DNA from: Saccharopolyspora_C sp040643635
Lineage (GTDB): Bacteria > Actinomycetota > Actinomycetes > Mycobacteriales > Pseudonocardiaceae
Assembly (NCBI RefSeq): GCF_040643635.1
Contig: NZ_JBEYUS010000014.1
Span: 36,043-100,042 of the forward strand
DNA length: 64,000 bases
Reading direction: 5' to 3'
Every line of letters begins with the position of its first letter. Position 1 is the stretch's first letter. Position numbers and translations under genes: made by a program. The notes below the pieces were generated by a model. The model saw only the letters and a list, made by a program, of their open reading frames with translations, made no database searches and was not told the DNA's origin. This document shows, piece after piece, positions 15,816 through 23,629 of the stretch.

Positions 15816-15876
15816 CCGTCCCCGCACCGGCCGCGCCCGCGCGCCGCACCCCGCCGCAGCCAGGAGTCCTCCGAGC

Positions 15877-17202
15877 ATGACCACCGCCCTGACCGAGCCG
15901 GCCGAGCACGGCTCGCCGGCGAAGAACGTCCGCACCGTCATCACGTCGAGCCTCATCGGCACGACCGTCGAGTGGTACGACTTCTTCCTCTACAGCACCG
16001 CCGCCAGCCTGGTGTTCGACAAGCTGTTCTTCCCGACCGCCGATCCGACCGTCGGCACGATGCTGGCGTTCACCACCTTCTTCGTCGGGTTCGTGGCCCG
16101 GCCGCTGGGCGGCATCCTGTTCGGCCACATCGGCGACCGGATCGGCCGCAAGCGCACCCTCGTCACCACGATGGTCGTGATGGGGCTGGCCACGGCGGCG
16201 ATGGGCGCGCTGCCGACCTACGAGCAGGTGGGCATGTGGGCGCCGCTGCTGCTGGTGCTGCTGCGGCTGTTCCAGGGCCTGGCGATCGGCGGCGAGTGGG
16301 CCGGGGCGGTGTTGATGGCCGTCGAGTACGCGCCACCCGGCAAGCGCTCGTCCTACGGTTCCTGGCCGCAGGTGGGCCTCGCGCTCGGCCTCGGCCTGGG
16401 CACCGGGTTGTTCGCGCTGCTGGGCAACGTGCTCGACGACGAGCAGTTCCTCGGCTACGGCTGGCGGATCGCGTTCGGGCTGAGCCTGGTGCTGGTGCTG
16501 GTCGGCCTGGTGATCCGGCTGCGGGTGGCGGAGACGCCCGCGTTCCAGCAGATGCGGGAGCTGCAGGGCACCGCGCGGGTGCCGTTCCTGGAGCTGTTCC
16601 GGGACCGGGCGACCCGCCGCAACACGGTGCTGGGCCTGCTGTCGCGGTACTCGGAGGGCGCTGCGTTCAACACCTGGGCGGTGTTCTTCCTGACCTACGC
16701 GACCGGCACGCTCGGCCTGCCGCGCAACGACGCGCTCATCGGCGTGATGGCGGCGGCGCTGGTGCTGGCCGTGCTGATCCCCGTCGTGGGGCGGATCGGC
16801 GACCGGCGTTCCCCGCGGCTGCTGTACGCGCTCGGCTCGGCGCTGTTCGCGCTGTCGGTGTACCCGGCGTTCCTGGCGTTCCAGCTGCGCAGCCCGCTGC
16901 TGACCGGCGTGGTGATCGTGCTGGTGCTGGGCGTGGTGCACTCGGTGATCTACGCGCCGCAGGGCACGTTCTACGCCCAGCTGTCGCCGGTGCGGCTGCG
17001 CTACACCGGCATGTCGTTCATCTACCAGTTCTCCGGGATCTACGCGTCCGGCCTGACCCCGCTGATCGTGACGGCGCTGCTCGCGGCGGGCGGCGGCGCG
17101 CCGTGGCTGGCGTGCGGCTACCTGGTCGCCACGGGTGTCGTCGGAGCGGGGGCGACCCTGCTGCTGCGCCGCGAGGACCTCCACTTCACCACCGGGCGGT
17201 AG
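15877..17202 (+). CDS. MHS-family MFS transporter (metabolite:H+ symporter)
   Basis: A 441-residue permease with 12 predicted membrane segments. The N-terminal VEWYDFFLYSTAASLVFDKLFFP and the loop GHIGDRIGRKRTLV are hallmarks of the metabolite:H+ symporter group (citrate, shikimate, proline/betaine carriers). The ATG at 15877 has AGGAG 10 nt upstream. Because it follows a cysteine leader peptide, a sulfur-containing organic acid such as a sulfonate or sulfur amino-acid derivative is a reasonable guess. Convergent with a DUF397 gene only 4 bp away. Confidence 0.82.
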   Translation: MTTALTEPAEHGSPAKNVRTVITSSLIGTTVEWYDFFLYSTAASLVFDKLFFPTADPTVGTMLAFTTFFVGFVARPLGGILFGHIGDRIGRKRTLVTTMVVMGLATAAMGALPTYEQVGMWAPLLLVLLRLFQGLAIGGEWAGAVLMAVEYAPPGKRSSYGSWPQVGLALGLGLGTGLFALLGNVLDDEQFLGYGWRIAFGLSLVLVLVGLVIRLRVAETPAFQQMRELQGTARVPFLELFRDRATRRNTVLGLLSRYSEGAAFNTWAVFFLTYATGTLGLPRNDALIGVMAAALVLAVLIPVVGRIGDRRSPRLLYALGSALFALSVYPAFLAFQLRSPLLTGVVIVLVLGVVHSVIYAPQGTFYAQLSPVRLRYTGMSFIYQFSGIYASGLTPLIVTALLAAGGGAPWLACGYLVATGVVGAGATLLLRREDLHFTTGR

Positions 17203-17206
17203 CCGC

Positions 17207-17398
17207 TCAGCGCTGGAACCCGCCCGACTTGATCGCGTCCACGAACCGGCCGAATGCCGCAGGCGCCACGCTGAGCACCGGCGAGCGGTCACCCAGCCTG
17301 GAATCCCTGATCAAGGCGGCACCGCACCGTCCCGCGGTCTGCACGCACTGACCGCCCTGCGTCGAACGCGACGACGTCTTCCACTGGAACTCGGACAT
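17207..17398 (-). CDS. DUF397 protein 1
   Basis: A 63-residue DUF397 protein: WKTSSRSTQGGQCVQTA at the N-terminus, then IRDSRLGDRSPVLSV and FGRFVDAIKSGGF at the end. These small proteins are abundant in filamentous actinomycetes and are usually paired with an XRE/DUF5753 regulator (Scr1-like), which they may modulate. ATG at 17398. It belongs with the second DUF397 gene and the regulator remnant just upstream. Confidence 0.85.
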   Translation of the reverse strand: MSEFQWKTSSRSTQGGQCVQTAGRCGAALIRDSRLGDRSPVLSVAPAAFGRFVDAIKSGGFQR

Positions 17399-17462
17399 TC
17401 TCGTGCCCCTCACAGCCCGGAGAACTTCTCGGCGAGTGAAGTGAGCGTTCCGCGCGCGGTGA

Positions 17463-17651
17463 TCAGCGGGCGAAGGCGTCGTGCTTCACGTCGTGGATGA
17501 AGCGGCCGAACGCCGTGTCGGACAGCCGCAGGTGCGCTCCCGCCGGATCCTTGGAATCGCGGATCGCCGGGAACCCACCCCGGCGGGCGGTCTCGACGCA
17601 ATTGCTGCCCTGAGCGCTGCGCGACGACTTCTTCCACCCCGCGTCGGACAC
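17463..17651 (-). CDS. DUF397 protein 2
   Basis: A 62-residue DUF397 protein with WKKSSRSAQGSNCVETA, IRDSKDPAGAHLRLSD and FGRFIHDVKHDAFA. The GTG at 17651 is preferred to the upstream frame because GAGGAG lies close in front of it. It shares the same architecture as the neighbour at 17207 (64 bp away), suggesting a tandem duplication. Confidence 0.85.
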   Translation of the reverse strand: MSDAGWKKSSRSAQGSNCVETARRGGFPAIRDSKDPAGAHLRLSDTAFGRFIHDVKHDAFAR

Positions 17652-17661
17652 TGCCTGCTCC

Positions 17662-17946
17662 TCACTGACGACGCCGGAACTCGTCGGCCAGTCTACGCAC
17701 CAACACCATCGATTGATCAACATCCAGAGCAGCGCGGTGCAATTCGCCGAACAGCCTGGAGAGCTCTGAGGTATCCCTCGAACCGTCCACGATCCGGCCG
17801 CTCAGCGGTGTGTCGACGAATGCGATGTCGCCCGTGTTCGCGGGGAATCGCAAGACGGCGAAAGACCCCTGCGGACTGATGTGCGCACCGGCGTCGAACG
17901 CCAGCACTTGAAGGACGACGTCGTCCTTCGCCGCTTTCTCCGACAA
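17662..17946 (-). pseudogene. Truncated DUF5753 (XRE-type regulator) C-terminal fragment
   Basis: The visible 94 residues correspond to the C-terminal part of DUF5753 regulators: DDVVLQVLAFDAGAHISPQG, then VLRFP, FVDTPLSG and LFGELHRAAL. Full proteins are about 280 residues and begin with an XRE HTH. Here the matching frame reaches only some 20 codons further upstream before a TGA. No HTH is found, and the start would have to be a TTG. It is therefore a remnant of the regulator normally partnered with the two DUF397 genes downstream. Confidence 0.7.
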
Positions 17947-17956
17947 AGCGTCGACG

Positions 17957-17981
17957 GCCCGCTCACCCGGCAGGAGCGGGC
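17957..17981 (-). terminator. GC hairpin, terminator-like
   Basis: GCCCGCTC and GAGCGGGC pair around ACCCGGCAG between the hypothetical gene at 18024-18260 and the DUF5753 fragment. There is no T-run, so termination strength is uncertain. Confidence 0.35.
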
Positions 17982-18023
17982 GGGCCGTTCAGCCGATCAG
18001 CGGTGCGGTCGCCGGGTTCCGGG

Positions 18024-18260
18024 CTACTTCCGGACGAAGGAGAGCTCGACGGATGCGAAGAACTGCTCGACGTCGGCCAGCTGCCAGCCGATCGGTTCGA
18101 GCGCCTTCTTGATCCGCTCGATCTCGCGACGCACCTGCCGCATCGACGTCCGCCGGAGGTTCACGTCGAAACCGGCGACGTACACGAGCTCGCCCGCCTC
18201 GTAATCCCGCCTCGCTTCCGACACGAGCTTCGACATGTAGTAGGCGTGCAGCAACCCCAT
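18024..18260 (-). CDS. Small hypothetical protein (78 aa)
   Basis: I do not recognise the family. The protein starts MGLLHAYYMSKLVSEARRDY and has a hydrophilic, strongly helical, basic middle (RRTSMRQVRREIERIKKAL) and an aromatic end (VEQFFASVELSFVRK). There is no signal peptide or membrane segment. The ATG at 18260 has GGGGAGG about 5 nt upstream, which makes it more likely than longer frames. A repeat tract lies directly upstream. Confidence 0.6.
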   Translation of the reverse strand: MGLLHAYYMSKLVSEARRDYEAGELVYVAGFDVNLRRTSMRQVRREIERIKKALEPIGWQLADVEQFFASVELSFVRK

Positions 18261-18383
18261 GGCGTCCTCCCCAGAACGAGCGGGCGAGTCCGCGGGGAAC
18301 ACCTCCGCGCGCCCGACGTTCGAACCGTACGGAGGAACGTCCGGTACCAATCCGCAGCAGCGCCGGATCTGCCGTGCAGGTCC

Positions 18384-18680
18384 GGATCGACCGGCGAAAT
18401 CGGCCCATCCGGCGTATCGGATCACCTGGCGACATCGGCCCACCCGGTGGAATCGGCGCACCCGGCGACATCGGCCCGTCCTGCGTACCGAGTCGCTCGG
18501 CGAACCAGGTCACCCGACGAACCGGATCACCTGACAAGGGGACCGCTCGGCGAACCGGATCACCTGACAAGGGGATCACTCGGCGAACCGAGTCACCCAT
18601 CGAACCGGGTCACTCGGCGAACCAGGTCACCCGGCGAACCGGATCACTCGGCGGATCGAGCCACCCGGCGCAGGAGGTCA
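18384..18680. repeat. ~17-bp degenerate tandem repeat (about 18 units)
   Basis: The motif CGGCGAACCGGATCACC and variants recur with a 16-18 bp period across nearly 300 bp. The interval 18531-18583 includes two almost identical blocks with GACAAGGGGA(T/C)C inserts. The tract runs to the last codons of the SsuD-like gene, whose end (PFAE) is written in the same repeat. It is not a CRISPR: there are no unique spacers and units are contiguous. Confidence 0.7.
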
Positions 18681-19820
18681 CTCCGCGAACGGGATCGCCT
18701 GCGCCGCAACGGGTTCCGGCGCGCCCGGATGCCGCCACAGGCCCTTGCGCTCCAGGATCGGCAACACGCCTTCGCCGAACCAGTACGCCTCCTCCAGGTG
18801 CGGGTGCCCGGAGAGCACGAACTCGTCCAGGCCCAGCGCCGCGTACTCCTCGATCCGCGCCGCGACCTCTTCGTGGCTGCCGACCAGGGCGGTGCCCGCG
18901 CCGCCGCGCACCAGCCCCACCCCGGCCCACAGGTTCGGGTAGATCTCCAGGTCGTCGGACTTGCCGCCGTGCAGTTCCAGCATCCGCCGCTGGCCTTCCG
19001 ATTCGCTGCGGGACAGGCCCTGCTGCACCTGCTCGATCGTCGCCGGGTCCAGCGCGTCCAGCAGCCGCCGCGCCTCCGCCCACGCCTGCTCCGAGGTGTC
19101 CCGGCTGATCACGTGCAGCCGGATGCCGAAGCGCGGCGTGCGGCCCTGCTCGGCGGCGAGCGACGTGATCCAGGCGATCTTCTCCGCGACCTTCGCGGGC
19201 GGCTCGCCCCACGTCAGGTACACGTCCGAGTGCTTCGCGGCCACCGCGCCCGCCGCGGGCGAGGAACCGCCGAAGTAGATGTCCGGCACCGGATCCGGCG
19301 TGCGGGTCAGCTCCGCGCCCTCCACCCGCACGTGCTCACCGCTGAAGTCCACCCGCTCGCCGCGCCACAACGCGCGCACCACGTGCAGGAACTCGTCGCC
19401 GCGCGCGTAGCGGCCCTCCTTGTCCAGGAAGTCGCCGTAGGCGCGCTGCTCGTGGCTCTCCCCACCGGTGACCACGTTCAACAGCAGCCTGCCGCCGGAG
19501 TGCCGCTGGTAGGTCGCGGCCATCTGCGCGCCCAGCGTCGGCGACAGCAGGCCGGGGCGGAACGCGACGAGGAACTTCAACCGCTCGGTGACCTCGGCGA
19601 GCATCGCCGTGGACAGCCAGGCGTCCTCGCACCACGCGCCGGTCGGCGTCAACGCGCCCTCGAAGCCCAGCTGCTCGGCGCTGCGCGCGATCTGCCCCAG
19701 GTACGCCAGCGTCGCCGGGCGGGCCCCGCCCGCCGTGGAGGTCTTCACCCCGTGACCACCGCCGACGAGGTAGCGGCTGTCGCCGTAGGTGGGCAGGAAC
19801 CAGTGGAACGTGAGCGGCAT
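18678..19820 (-). CDS. SsuD-like FMNH2-dependent alkanesulfonate monooxygenase (LLM class)
   Basis: A 380-residue luciferase-like monooxygenase of the usual SsuD length. It begins MPLTFHWFLPTYGDSRYLVG and contains EGALTPTGAWCEDAW, SGGRLLLNVVTGGESHEQ and YFGGSSPAAG, matching the alkanesulfonate/sulfone monooxygenase branch. Using FMNH2 from a partner reductase and O2, such enzymes release sulfite from sulfonates to supply sulfur. The ATG at 19820 has GGAG 7-8 nt upstream. A cysteine leader ORF and promoter lie 99 nt upstream. A likely reductase partner is the SsuE-like gene at 25576, which has the same type of leader. Confidence 0.82.
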   Translation of the reverse strand: MPLTFHWFLPTYGDSRYLVGGGHGVKTSTAGGARPATLAYLGQIARSAEQLGFEGALTPTGAWCEDAWLSTAMLAEVTERLKFLVAFRPGLLSPTLGAQMAATYQRHSGGRLLLNVVTGGESHEQRAYGDFLDKEGRYARGDEFLHVVRALWRGERVDFSGEHVRVEGAELTRTPDPVPDIYFGGSSPAAGAVAAKHSDVYLTWGEPPAKVAEKIAWITSLAAEQGRTPRFGIRLHVISRDTSEQAWAEARRLLDALDPATIEQVQQGLSRSESEGQRRMLELHGGKSDDLEIYPNLWAGVGLVRGGAGTALVGSHEEVAARIEEYAALGLDEFVLSGHPHLEEAYWFGEGVLPILERKGLWRHPGAPEPVAAQAIPFAE

Positions 19821-19918
19821 CGGGCTTCTCCGAGATGGGTGCGAAGGAGGACGTCCAGGACGCGCTGCGGCAGGAACCGCCCGCGACGGAGCGGAACCCC
19901 GCGCGCGGGGCAGTGGCG

Positions 19919-19993
19919 TCAGCCGCGACAGCGCTGCGCCGCGACGCGCACGAAATCCACGTGTCGGCGTCGGGTCAGCAGCGGCGGAATCAC
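19919..19993 (-). CDS. Cysteine-containing leader peptide (24 aa) upstream of SsuD-like gene
   Basis: A 25-codon ORF from the GTG at 19993 with the core LTRRRHVDFVRVAAQRC close to its end. The cysteine codon is TGT. It has the same composition and position as the leaders at 15738 and 26332. Cysteine-dependent attenuation of the sulfonate monooxygenase is the expected role; this is inferred from leader conservation and the sulfur role of the target. Confidence 0.68.
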   Translation of the reverse strand: MIPPLLTRRRHVDFVRVAAQRCRG

Positions 19994-19999
19994 TTTTCC

Positions 20000-20028
20000 A
20001 TCCGAGCAAAGGCCCTGTGCGCTGTCAA
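20000..20028 (-). promoter_or_regulatory. Leaderless promoter of the SsuD-like locus
   Basis: On the minus strand, TTGACA (20028-20023), a 17-nt spacer and TCGGAT (20005-20000); the leader GTG begins 6 nt after the -10. The geometry is identical to the promoter at 15703-15731. Confidence 0.65.
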
Positions 20029-20109
20029 TGAGTCCTCCCTCATGCCACCGGCCGGTCACCGGGAGCGGAAGCCGCCGAGCACGGCGACGGCTTCCGCCCG
20101 CGGCGGGCA

Positions 20110-21018
20110 CTAGTCCGCGACCGCCTGCTGCGCCGCGTCCGGGACGACGAGCGGGTAGTGCCGGGCGAAGAACTCGCGGTAGCCGGTCGGCCGGTAGCCG
20201 ATGAGGCGTTCCAGATCTCCGGTGTTCGCCCCGAACTCGCCGCGGTTGATCGCCGCCGTCCACTCCGCCATGAACTCGGCGAGGGCGCGGGGCACGCCGA
20301 GCTCGGCGACCATGCCGTCCACGTAGGCCTCCGGCGCCACGGGCACGTGCGGAACGGGCGCGCGGTGGATCTCGCTCAGCGCGGCGGCGATCTCGCGGAA
20401 CGAACCGGATTCGCTGCCGCTGAGCGTGTAGGTCGTGTTCTCGTGGCCGTCCTCGGTGAGCACCGCCGTGCTCGCCGCCGCCAGGTCGCGCCGCAGCGCC
20501 GGCGCCACCGCGCCCGCGCCGTCGGGCACCCGCACCCCGTTCCGGTAGGGGTCGGCGCCCAGGTTCGTGCCCAGCACGTCGAGGAAGATCGGCTGCCGCA
20601 GGACCGTCCAGGTCAACCCCGAGGCCTGCAACGCCTGTTCGGCGAAGACGTCCGAGTCCGTGACACCGGCCTGCCGGACGTCCGAGTCCTCGTCGCGCTG
20701 GACGGCCGTGAAGACCACGTGCTCGACCCCGGCCTGCTTCGCCGCGGCGATCGCGTTGAAGTGCTGCGCGTTCCGGTCGGTGAGGGCGACGGCCGAGACC
20801 AGCAGCAACCGTTCCACCCCGGCGAAGGCCCGCACGAGCGATCCGTGGTCGAAGTAGTCGCCGCGGCGCACCTCGACGCCCCGCTCGGCCAGGTCCGCGG
20901 CGCGGGACGGGTCGCGGGCGAGCCCGAGCAGCCGGTCCGCGGGCTGCCTGCGCAGCAGCTGGTGCAGGACGGCCCGACCGAGATGACCGGTCGCGCCGGT
21001 CACCATCAACTTTCCCAT
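20110..21018 (-). CDS. NmrA/SDR-a5-like NAD(P)H-binding oxidoreductase
   Basis: A 302-residue atypical short-chain dehydrogenase. MVTGATGHLGRAVLHQLL is the NAD(P)-binding motif; the LLLVSAVALTDRNAQHFNAI region and later Tyr-poor active site resemble NmrA/quinone-oxidoreductase QorB-like proteins. Members reduce quinones or act as redox-sensing NADP-binding proteins. ATG at 21018. A 14-bp tandem repeat tract fills the 5' side, and two further reductases lie upstream on the same strand opposite a TetR gene. Confidence 0.8.
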   Translation of the reverse strand: MGKLMVTGATGHLGRAVLHQLLRRQPADRLLGLARDPSRAADLAERGVEVRRGDYFDHGSLVRAFAGVERLLLVSAVALTDRNAQHFNAIAAAKQAGVEHVVFTAVQRDEDSDVRQAGVTDSDVFAEQALQASGLTWTVLRQPIFLDVLGTNLGADPYRNGVRVPDGAGAVAPALRRDLAAASTAVLTEDGHENTTYTLSGSESGSFREIAAALSEIHRAPVPHVPVAPEAYVDGMVAELGVPRALAEFMAEWTAAINRGEFGANTGDLERLIGYRPTGYREFFARHYPLVVPDAAQQAVAD

Positions 21019-21032
21019 CGTTCTCGTCTCCC

Positions 21033-21131
21033 GTTCGGTGGTGATCGTTTCGGTGGTGATCGTTCGGCGGTGATCGTTCGGCGGTGATCGTTCGGCGGTG
21101 ATCGTTCGGCGGTGATCGTTCGGCGGTGATC
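21033..21131. repeat. 14-bp tandem repeat, 7 units, in the leader of the NmrA-like gene
   Basis: GTTCGGCGGTGATC occurs in five perfect consecutive units (21062-21131), preceded by two variants (GTTCGGTGGTGATC and a 15-nt form) from 21033. It lies 15 nt upstream of the NmrA-like ATG and ends 19 nt before the 3' end of the preceding gene. Such perfect short repeats can vary in copy number, so spacing between the two genes may differ among strains. Confidence 0.85.
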
Positions 21132-21149
21132 GTTCGGCGCGGACCGAGC

Positions 21150-22145
21150 TCAGAACCGGATCACGGTCTTCCCGACCGTCCGCGCGCTCTCGACCAGTTC
21201 GTGGGCCCGCCGCATCACGTCCGCGCCGAGGCCGTCCAGCACCGTCGTGGCGATGGGGCGCAACTGGCCCGCGACGACGTCCCGCGCCAGCTCGGCGAGG
21301 ATCCGGCCCTGGCGGTCGACGTCGACTCCGGCCGTGATCCGGCTGAACACCATCTCGGTGTGCAGCGACAGGGACTTGGCCGCGAGCGGCATCGGGTCGA
21401 GCGGGCCGGTCAGATCGACGGCGGCGAGGTGGCCGAACGGCCGCAGCACCTCCGCGATCCAGCCGAGGTTGCCCGCGGTGCCCGCGGTGGACAGCACCAG
21501 GTCGACCCGGTCGATCCCGGCGGCGCGGAGCTGGGCGGGCACGTCCCCGGTGTGGTCGACGACGAGGTCCGCCCCCATCGCCGTGCACCACTCGCGCGAT
21601 GCCGGGCGCGAGGCCGTGGTCGCGACCAGCGCGGGCGTCCTGGTCTTCAGCAGCCGGGTCGCCAGGGTGCCCACCCCGCCCGCACCGCCGACGATCAGCA
21701 CGCGGTCGATCCCCGCGGCCAAGCCGTCGTGCTCGCGGAACAGCGCTTCCCACGCCGTGAGGCCGCCGATGGGCAGCGACGCGGCGTCGGCGAAGGCCAG
21801 CTCGTCCGGGATCGGCGCCACCACCCGGTGGTCCACCGCGACCCGTTCCGCCCAGGTGCCGTCCCGCGCCATGTCCCCGGTGCCCATGACGCGGTCGCCG
21901 ACCGCGAAGCCCGCGGCGGCCGGTCCCACGGCTCGAACGACCCCGGCGAACTCCCAGCCCAGGACGAGCCGTCCACCGGGTTCGGCGCTGCGGGTCCGCC
22001 GGACGCCGGCCTCGCCCGGGTTGATCCCGACGGCCCGGACCTCCACGAGCAGGTCCGCGTCGCGCAGCCGCGGTTCGGCGACGTCGACCAGCTCCATCGC
22101 GAACGCGTCCAGCGGGTGGGCCTGCTGGTAGGCGAGTGCTTTCAT
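21150..22145 (-). CDS. Zinc-binding-type alcohol dehydrogenase/quinone reductase (MDR family)
   Basis: A 331-residue MDR protein: MKALAYQQAHPLDAFAMELVDV at the N-terminus, GWEFAGVVRAVGPAAAGFAVGDRVMGTG, and a Rossmann motif VGGAGGVGTLATRLLK. It fits the zinc-binding alcohol dehydrogenase family near quinone oxidoreductases, although typical structural-zinc cysteines are lacking. Likely an NADPH-dependent enone or quinone reductase. Middle gene of a leftward group, 19 nt before the next coding sequence. Confidence 0.8.
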   Translation of the reverse strand: MKALAYQQAHPLDAFAMELVDVAEPRLRDADLLVEVRAVGINPGEAGVRRTRSAEPGGRLVLGWEFAGVVRAVGPAAAGFAVGDRVMGTGDMARDGTWAERVAVDHRVVAPIPDELAFADAASLPIGGLTAWEALFREHDGLAAGIDRVLIVGGAGGVGTLATRLLKTRTPALVATTASRPASREWCTAMGADLVVDHTGDVPAQLRAAGIDRVDLVLSTAGTAGNLGWIAEVLRPFGHLAAVDLTGPLDPMPLAAKSLSLHTEMVFSRITAGVDVDRQGRILAELARDVVAGQLRPIATTVLDGLGADVMRRAHELVESARTVGKTVIRF

Positions 22146-22164
22146 CTGCCGTCCTTCCCTGCGC

Positions 22165-22767
22165 TCAGTCCTGCTTGAGGGCGTGCAGCGCGGACAGCGG
22201 GCCGCCGCCGACCTGCATCAGCCGGCCGCCTTCGCGCAGCGCCCCGACGTCCACCGGCGCGAACCCGATCTCGTCCGCGATCGCGTGGAAGTCGGCTTTC
22301 GCGGCCGCGTCGTCCCCGGCGTAGAAGAGCAGGCGGCGGCCTTCCGCGTGCCGGGGATCGGGGGCGATGTGCTCGGCGAACAGCGTGTTGAACGCCTTGA
22401 CCACCCGCGCGCCCGGCGCGTGCCGGGCGACGAACTCGCTGCCGGTGTCCGAGCCGAGGTCGACGAGGTCCGCGGGCGTCACCCCGGTCAGCTGGTTGGT
22501 CGTGTCGACCAGGATCCGGCCGTTCCACGCGGGCAGGTTCGCCAGCGCGGCGGGGATGTCCGACCACCGCACGGCGAGGAACACCACGTCGGCCGCGGCC
22601 GCTTCCGCGACGGTGCCCGCGGTGGCCGACGGGCCCAGCCGCTGCACGACCTCGCTCAGCGAGTCCGGGCCGCGGCCGTTGCTGAGGACGACGCGATGGC
22701 CAGCCGCGACGAGGTGACCGGCGATGGCCTGCCCGATGGCGCCGGCGCCGATGGTTCCGAAGTGCAC
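22165..22767 (-). CDS. NADPH-dependent F420 reductase-like oxidoreductase
   Basis: A 200-residue Rossmann protein of the coenzyme-F420:NADP oxidoreductase-like family. The N-terminus reads VHFGTIGAGAIGQAIAGHLV, followed by ADVVFLAVRWSDI and ARVVKAFNTLFAEH. The GTG at 22767 has GGGAGGA just upstream. First gene of a three-reductase leftward group and divergent from the TetR gene; operator-like palindromes lie in the shared promoter. Together these look like a detoxification set for quinones or electrophiles. Confidence 0.78.
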   Translation of the reverse strand: MHFGTIGAGAIGQAIAGHLVAAGHRVVLSNGRGPDSLSEVVQRLGPSATAGTVAEAAAADVVFLAVRWSDIPAALANLPAWNGRILVDTTNQLTGVTPADLVDLGSDTGSEFVARHAPGARVVKAFNTLFAEHIAPDPRHAEGRRLLFYAGDDAAAKADFHAIADEIGFAPVDVGALREGGRLMQVGGGPLSALHALKQD

Positions 22768-22807
22768 GAGTCCTCCCGGAGCGCGTGGGGCGCTCGGCCC
22801 CGCCAAT

Positions 22808-22899
22808 TTTTGATGACGACCGCCATCAAAATTAATGATGATGACCCACATCAATACTTGTCAAGGCGCGCCGCGCTCGTTTTGATGACGGGTATCATC
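22808..22899. promoter_or_regulatory. Three TGATG/CATCA operator-like palindromes in the divergent promoter
   Basis: Site 1: TTTTGATG (22808-22815) and CATCAAAA (22824-22831), perfect 8-nt arms with an 8-nt spacer. Site 2: TGATG-N5-CATCA (22839-22853). Site 3: GATGA-N6-TCATC (22884-22899), following TTTT. All lie between the reductase group and the TetR gene in a notably AT-rich stretch, as expected for autoregulation and control of the divergent operon by the TetR protein. Confidence 0.6.
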
Positions 22900-22960
22900 G
22901 ACCAGGCGACATGCCGACCGGGGCCGCGCGACACGGGCCCCGCGCGCCGAGGAGGCCCAG

Positions 22961-23572
22961 GTGCCACGCATCACGCAGGAGCAGAAGAAGCTCAACCGCG
23001 AACGGATCGTCGGCGCGGCGGGCGAAGGCTTCCGACTGCGCGGCATCGACGGGATCGGCATCGACGAACTGATGAAGGCCGCCGGGATGACGCACGGGGC
23101 GTTCTACAACCACTTCTCCTCGAAAGAGGACCTCGCTCTCGAAGTCTTCAACCGCGGCTTCACCGACTCGCTGGCCGCGCTCGACGCCGTCCGCGAGTCC
23201 CATCCCGGTGCCGCCCGCGCCGCCCTGGACGCGGTGGTCGAGCAGTACCTGACCGCCGACCACCGCGACCACCCGGAAACCGGCTGCGCCTCGGCAGCCC
23301 TCGCCGCCGACGCCGGACGCCACGGCTGCGCGGCCCAAGCCCAGTACCAGCGCGGGCTCGCGGGCTACTTCGACACCATCACCGACATGGTCCGCGAAGC
23401 CGCGCACCAGGAGGGCACCGAACCGGACCCGGCGGAATCCCGCGAGCAGGCGGTCGCCCTGTTCTGCCAGCTGGTCGGCGCACTGGTGGTCTCCCGCGCC
23501 GTCGCCGCGGCCGACCCCGAACTGTCCGAAGAGGTCCTCAAGGCCAACCGCGCCCGCCTCACCGCGAACTGA
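22961..23572 (+). CDS. TetR/AcrR family regulator (NemR/AcuR-like)
   Basis: A 203-residue TetR regulator. The HTH lies at about residues 30-52 (GIDELMKAAGMTHGAFYNHF), a variant typical of NemR/AcuR-like repressors of electrophile-responsive reductases. The ligand domain contains a cysteine (DHPETGCASAALAAD) at the position where this group often has a conserved TGC motif. The GTG start has GGAGG 5 nt upstream. It probably represses the divergent reductase group through the palindromes at 22808-22899. Confidence 0.85.
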   Translation: MPRITQEQKKLNRERIVGAAGEGFRLRGIDGIGIDELMKAAGMTHGAFYNHFSSKEDLALEVFNRGFTDSLAALDAVRESHPGAARAALDAVVEQYLTADHRDHPETGCASAALAADAGRHGCAAQAQYQRGLAGYFDTITDMVREAAHQEGTEPDPAESREQAVALFCQLVGALVVSRAVAAADPELSEEVLKANRARLTAN

Positions 23573-23629
23573 GTGCTAGGCCACCGAAGGCGTCTTTGAT
23601 CTCGCGCAGCAGACCTTGTCGGTTCCCTG

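Noticed and set aside
21033..21139. CRISPR-like array
   Set aside because: The units are contiguous 14-mers with no spacers, and there are no cas genes.
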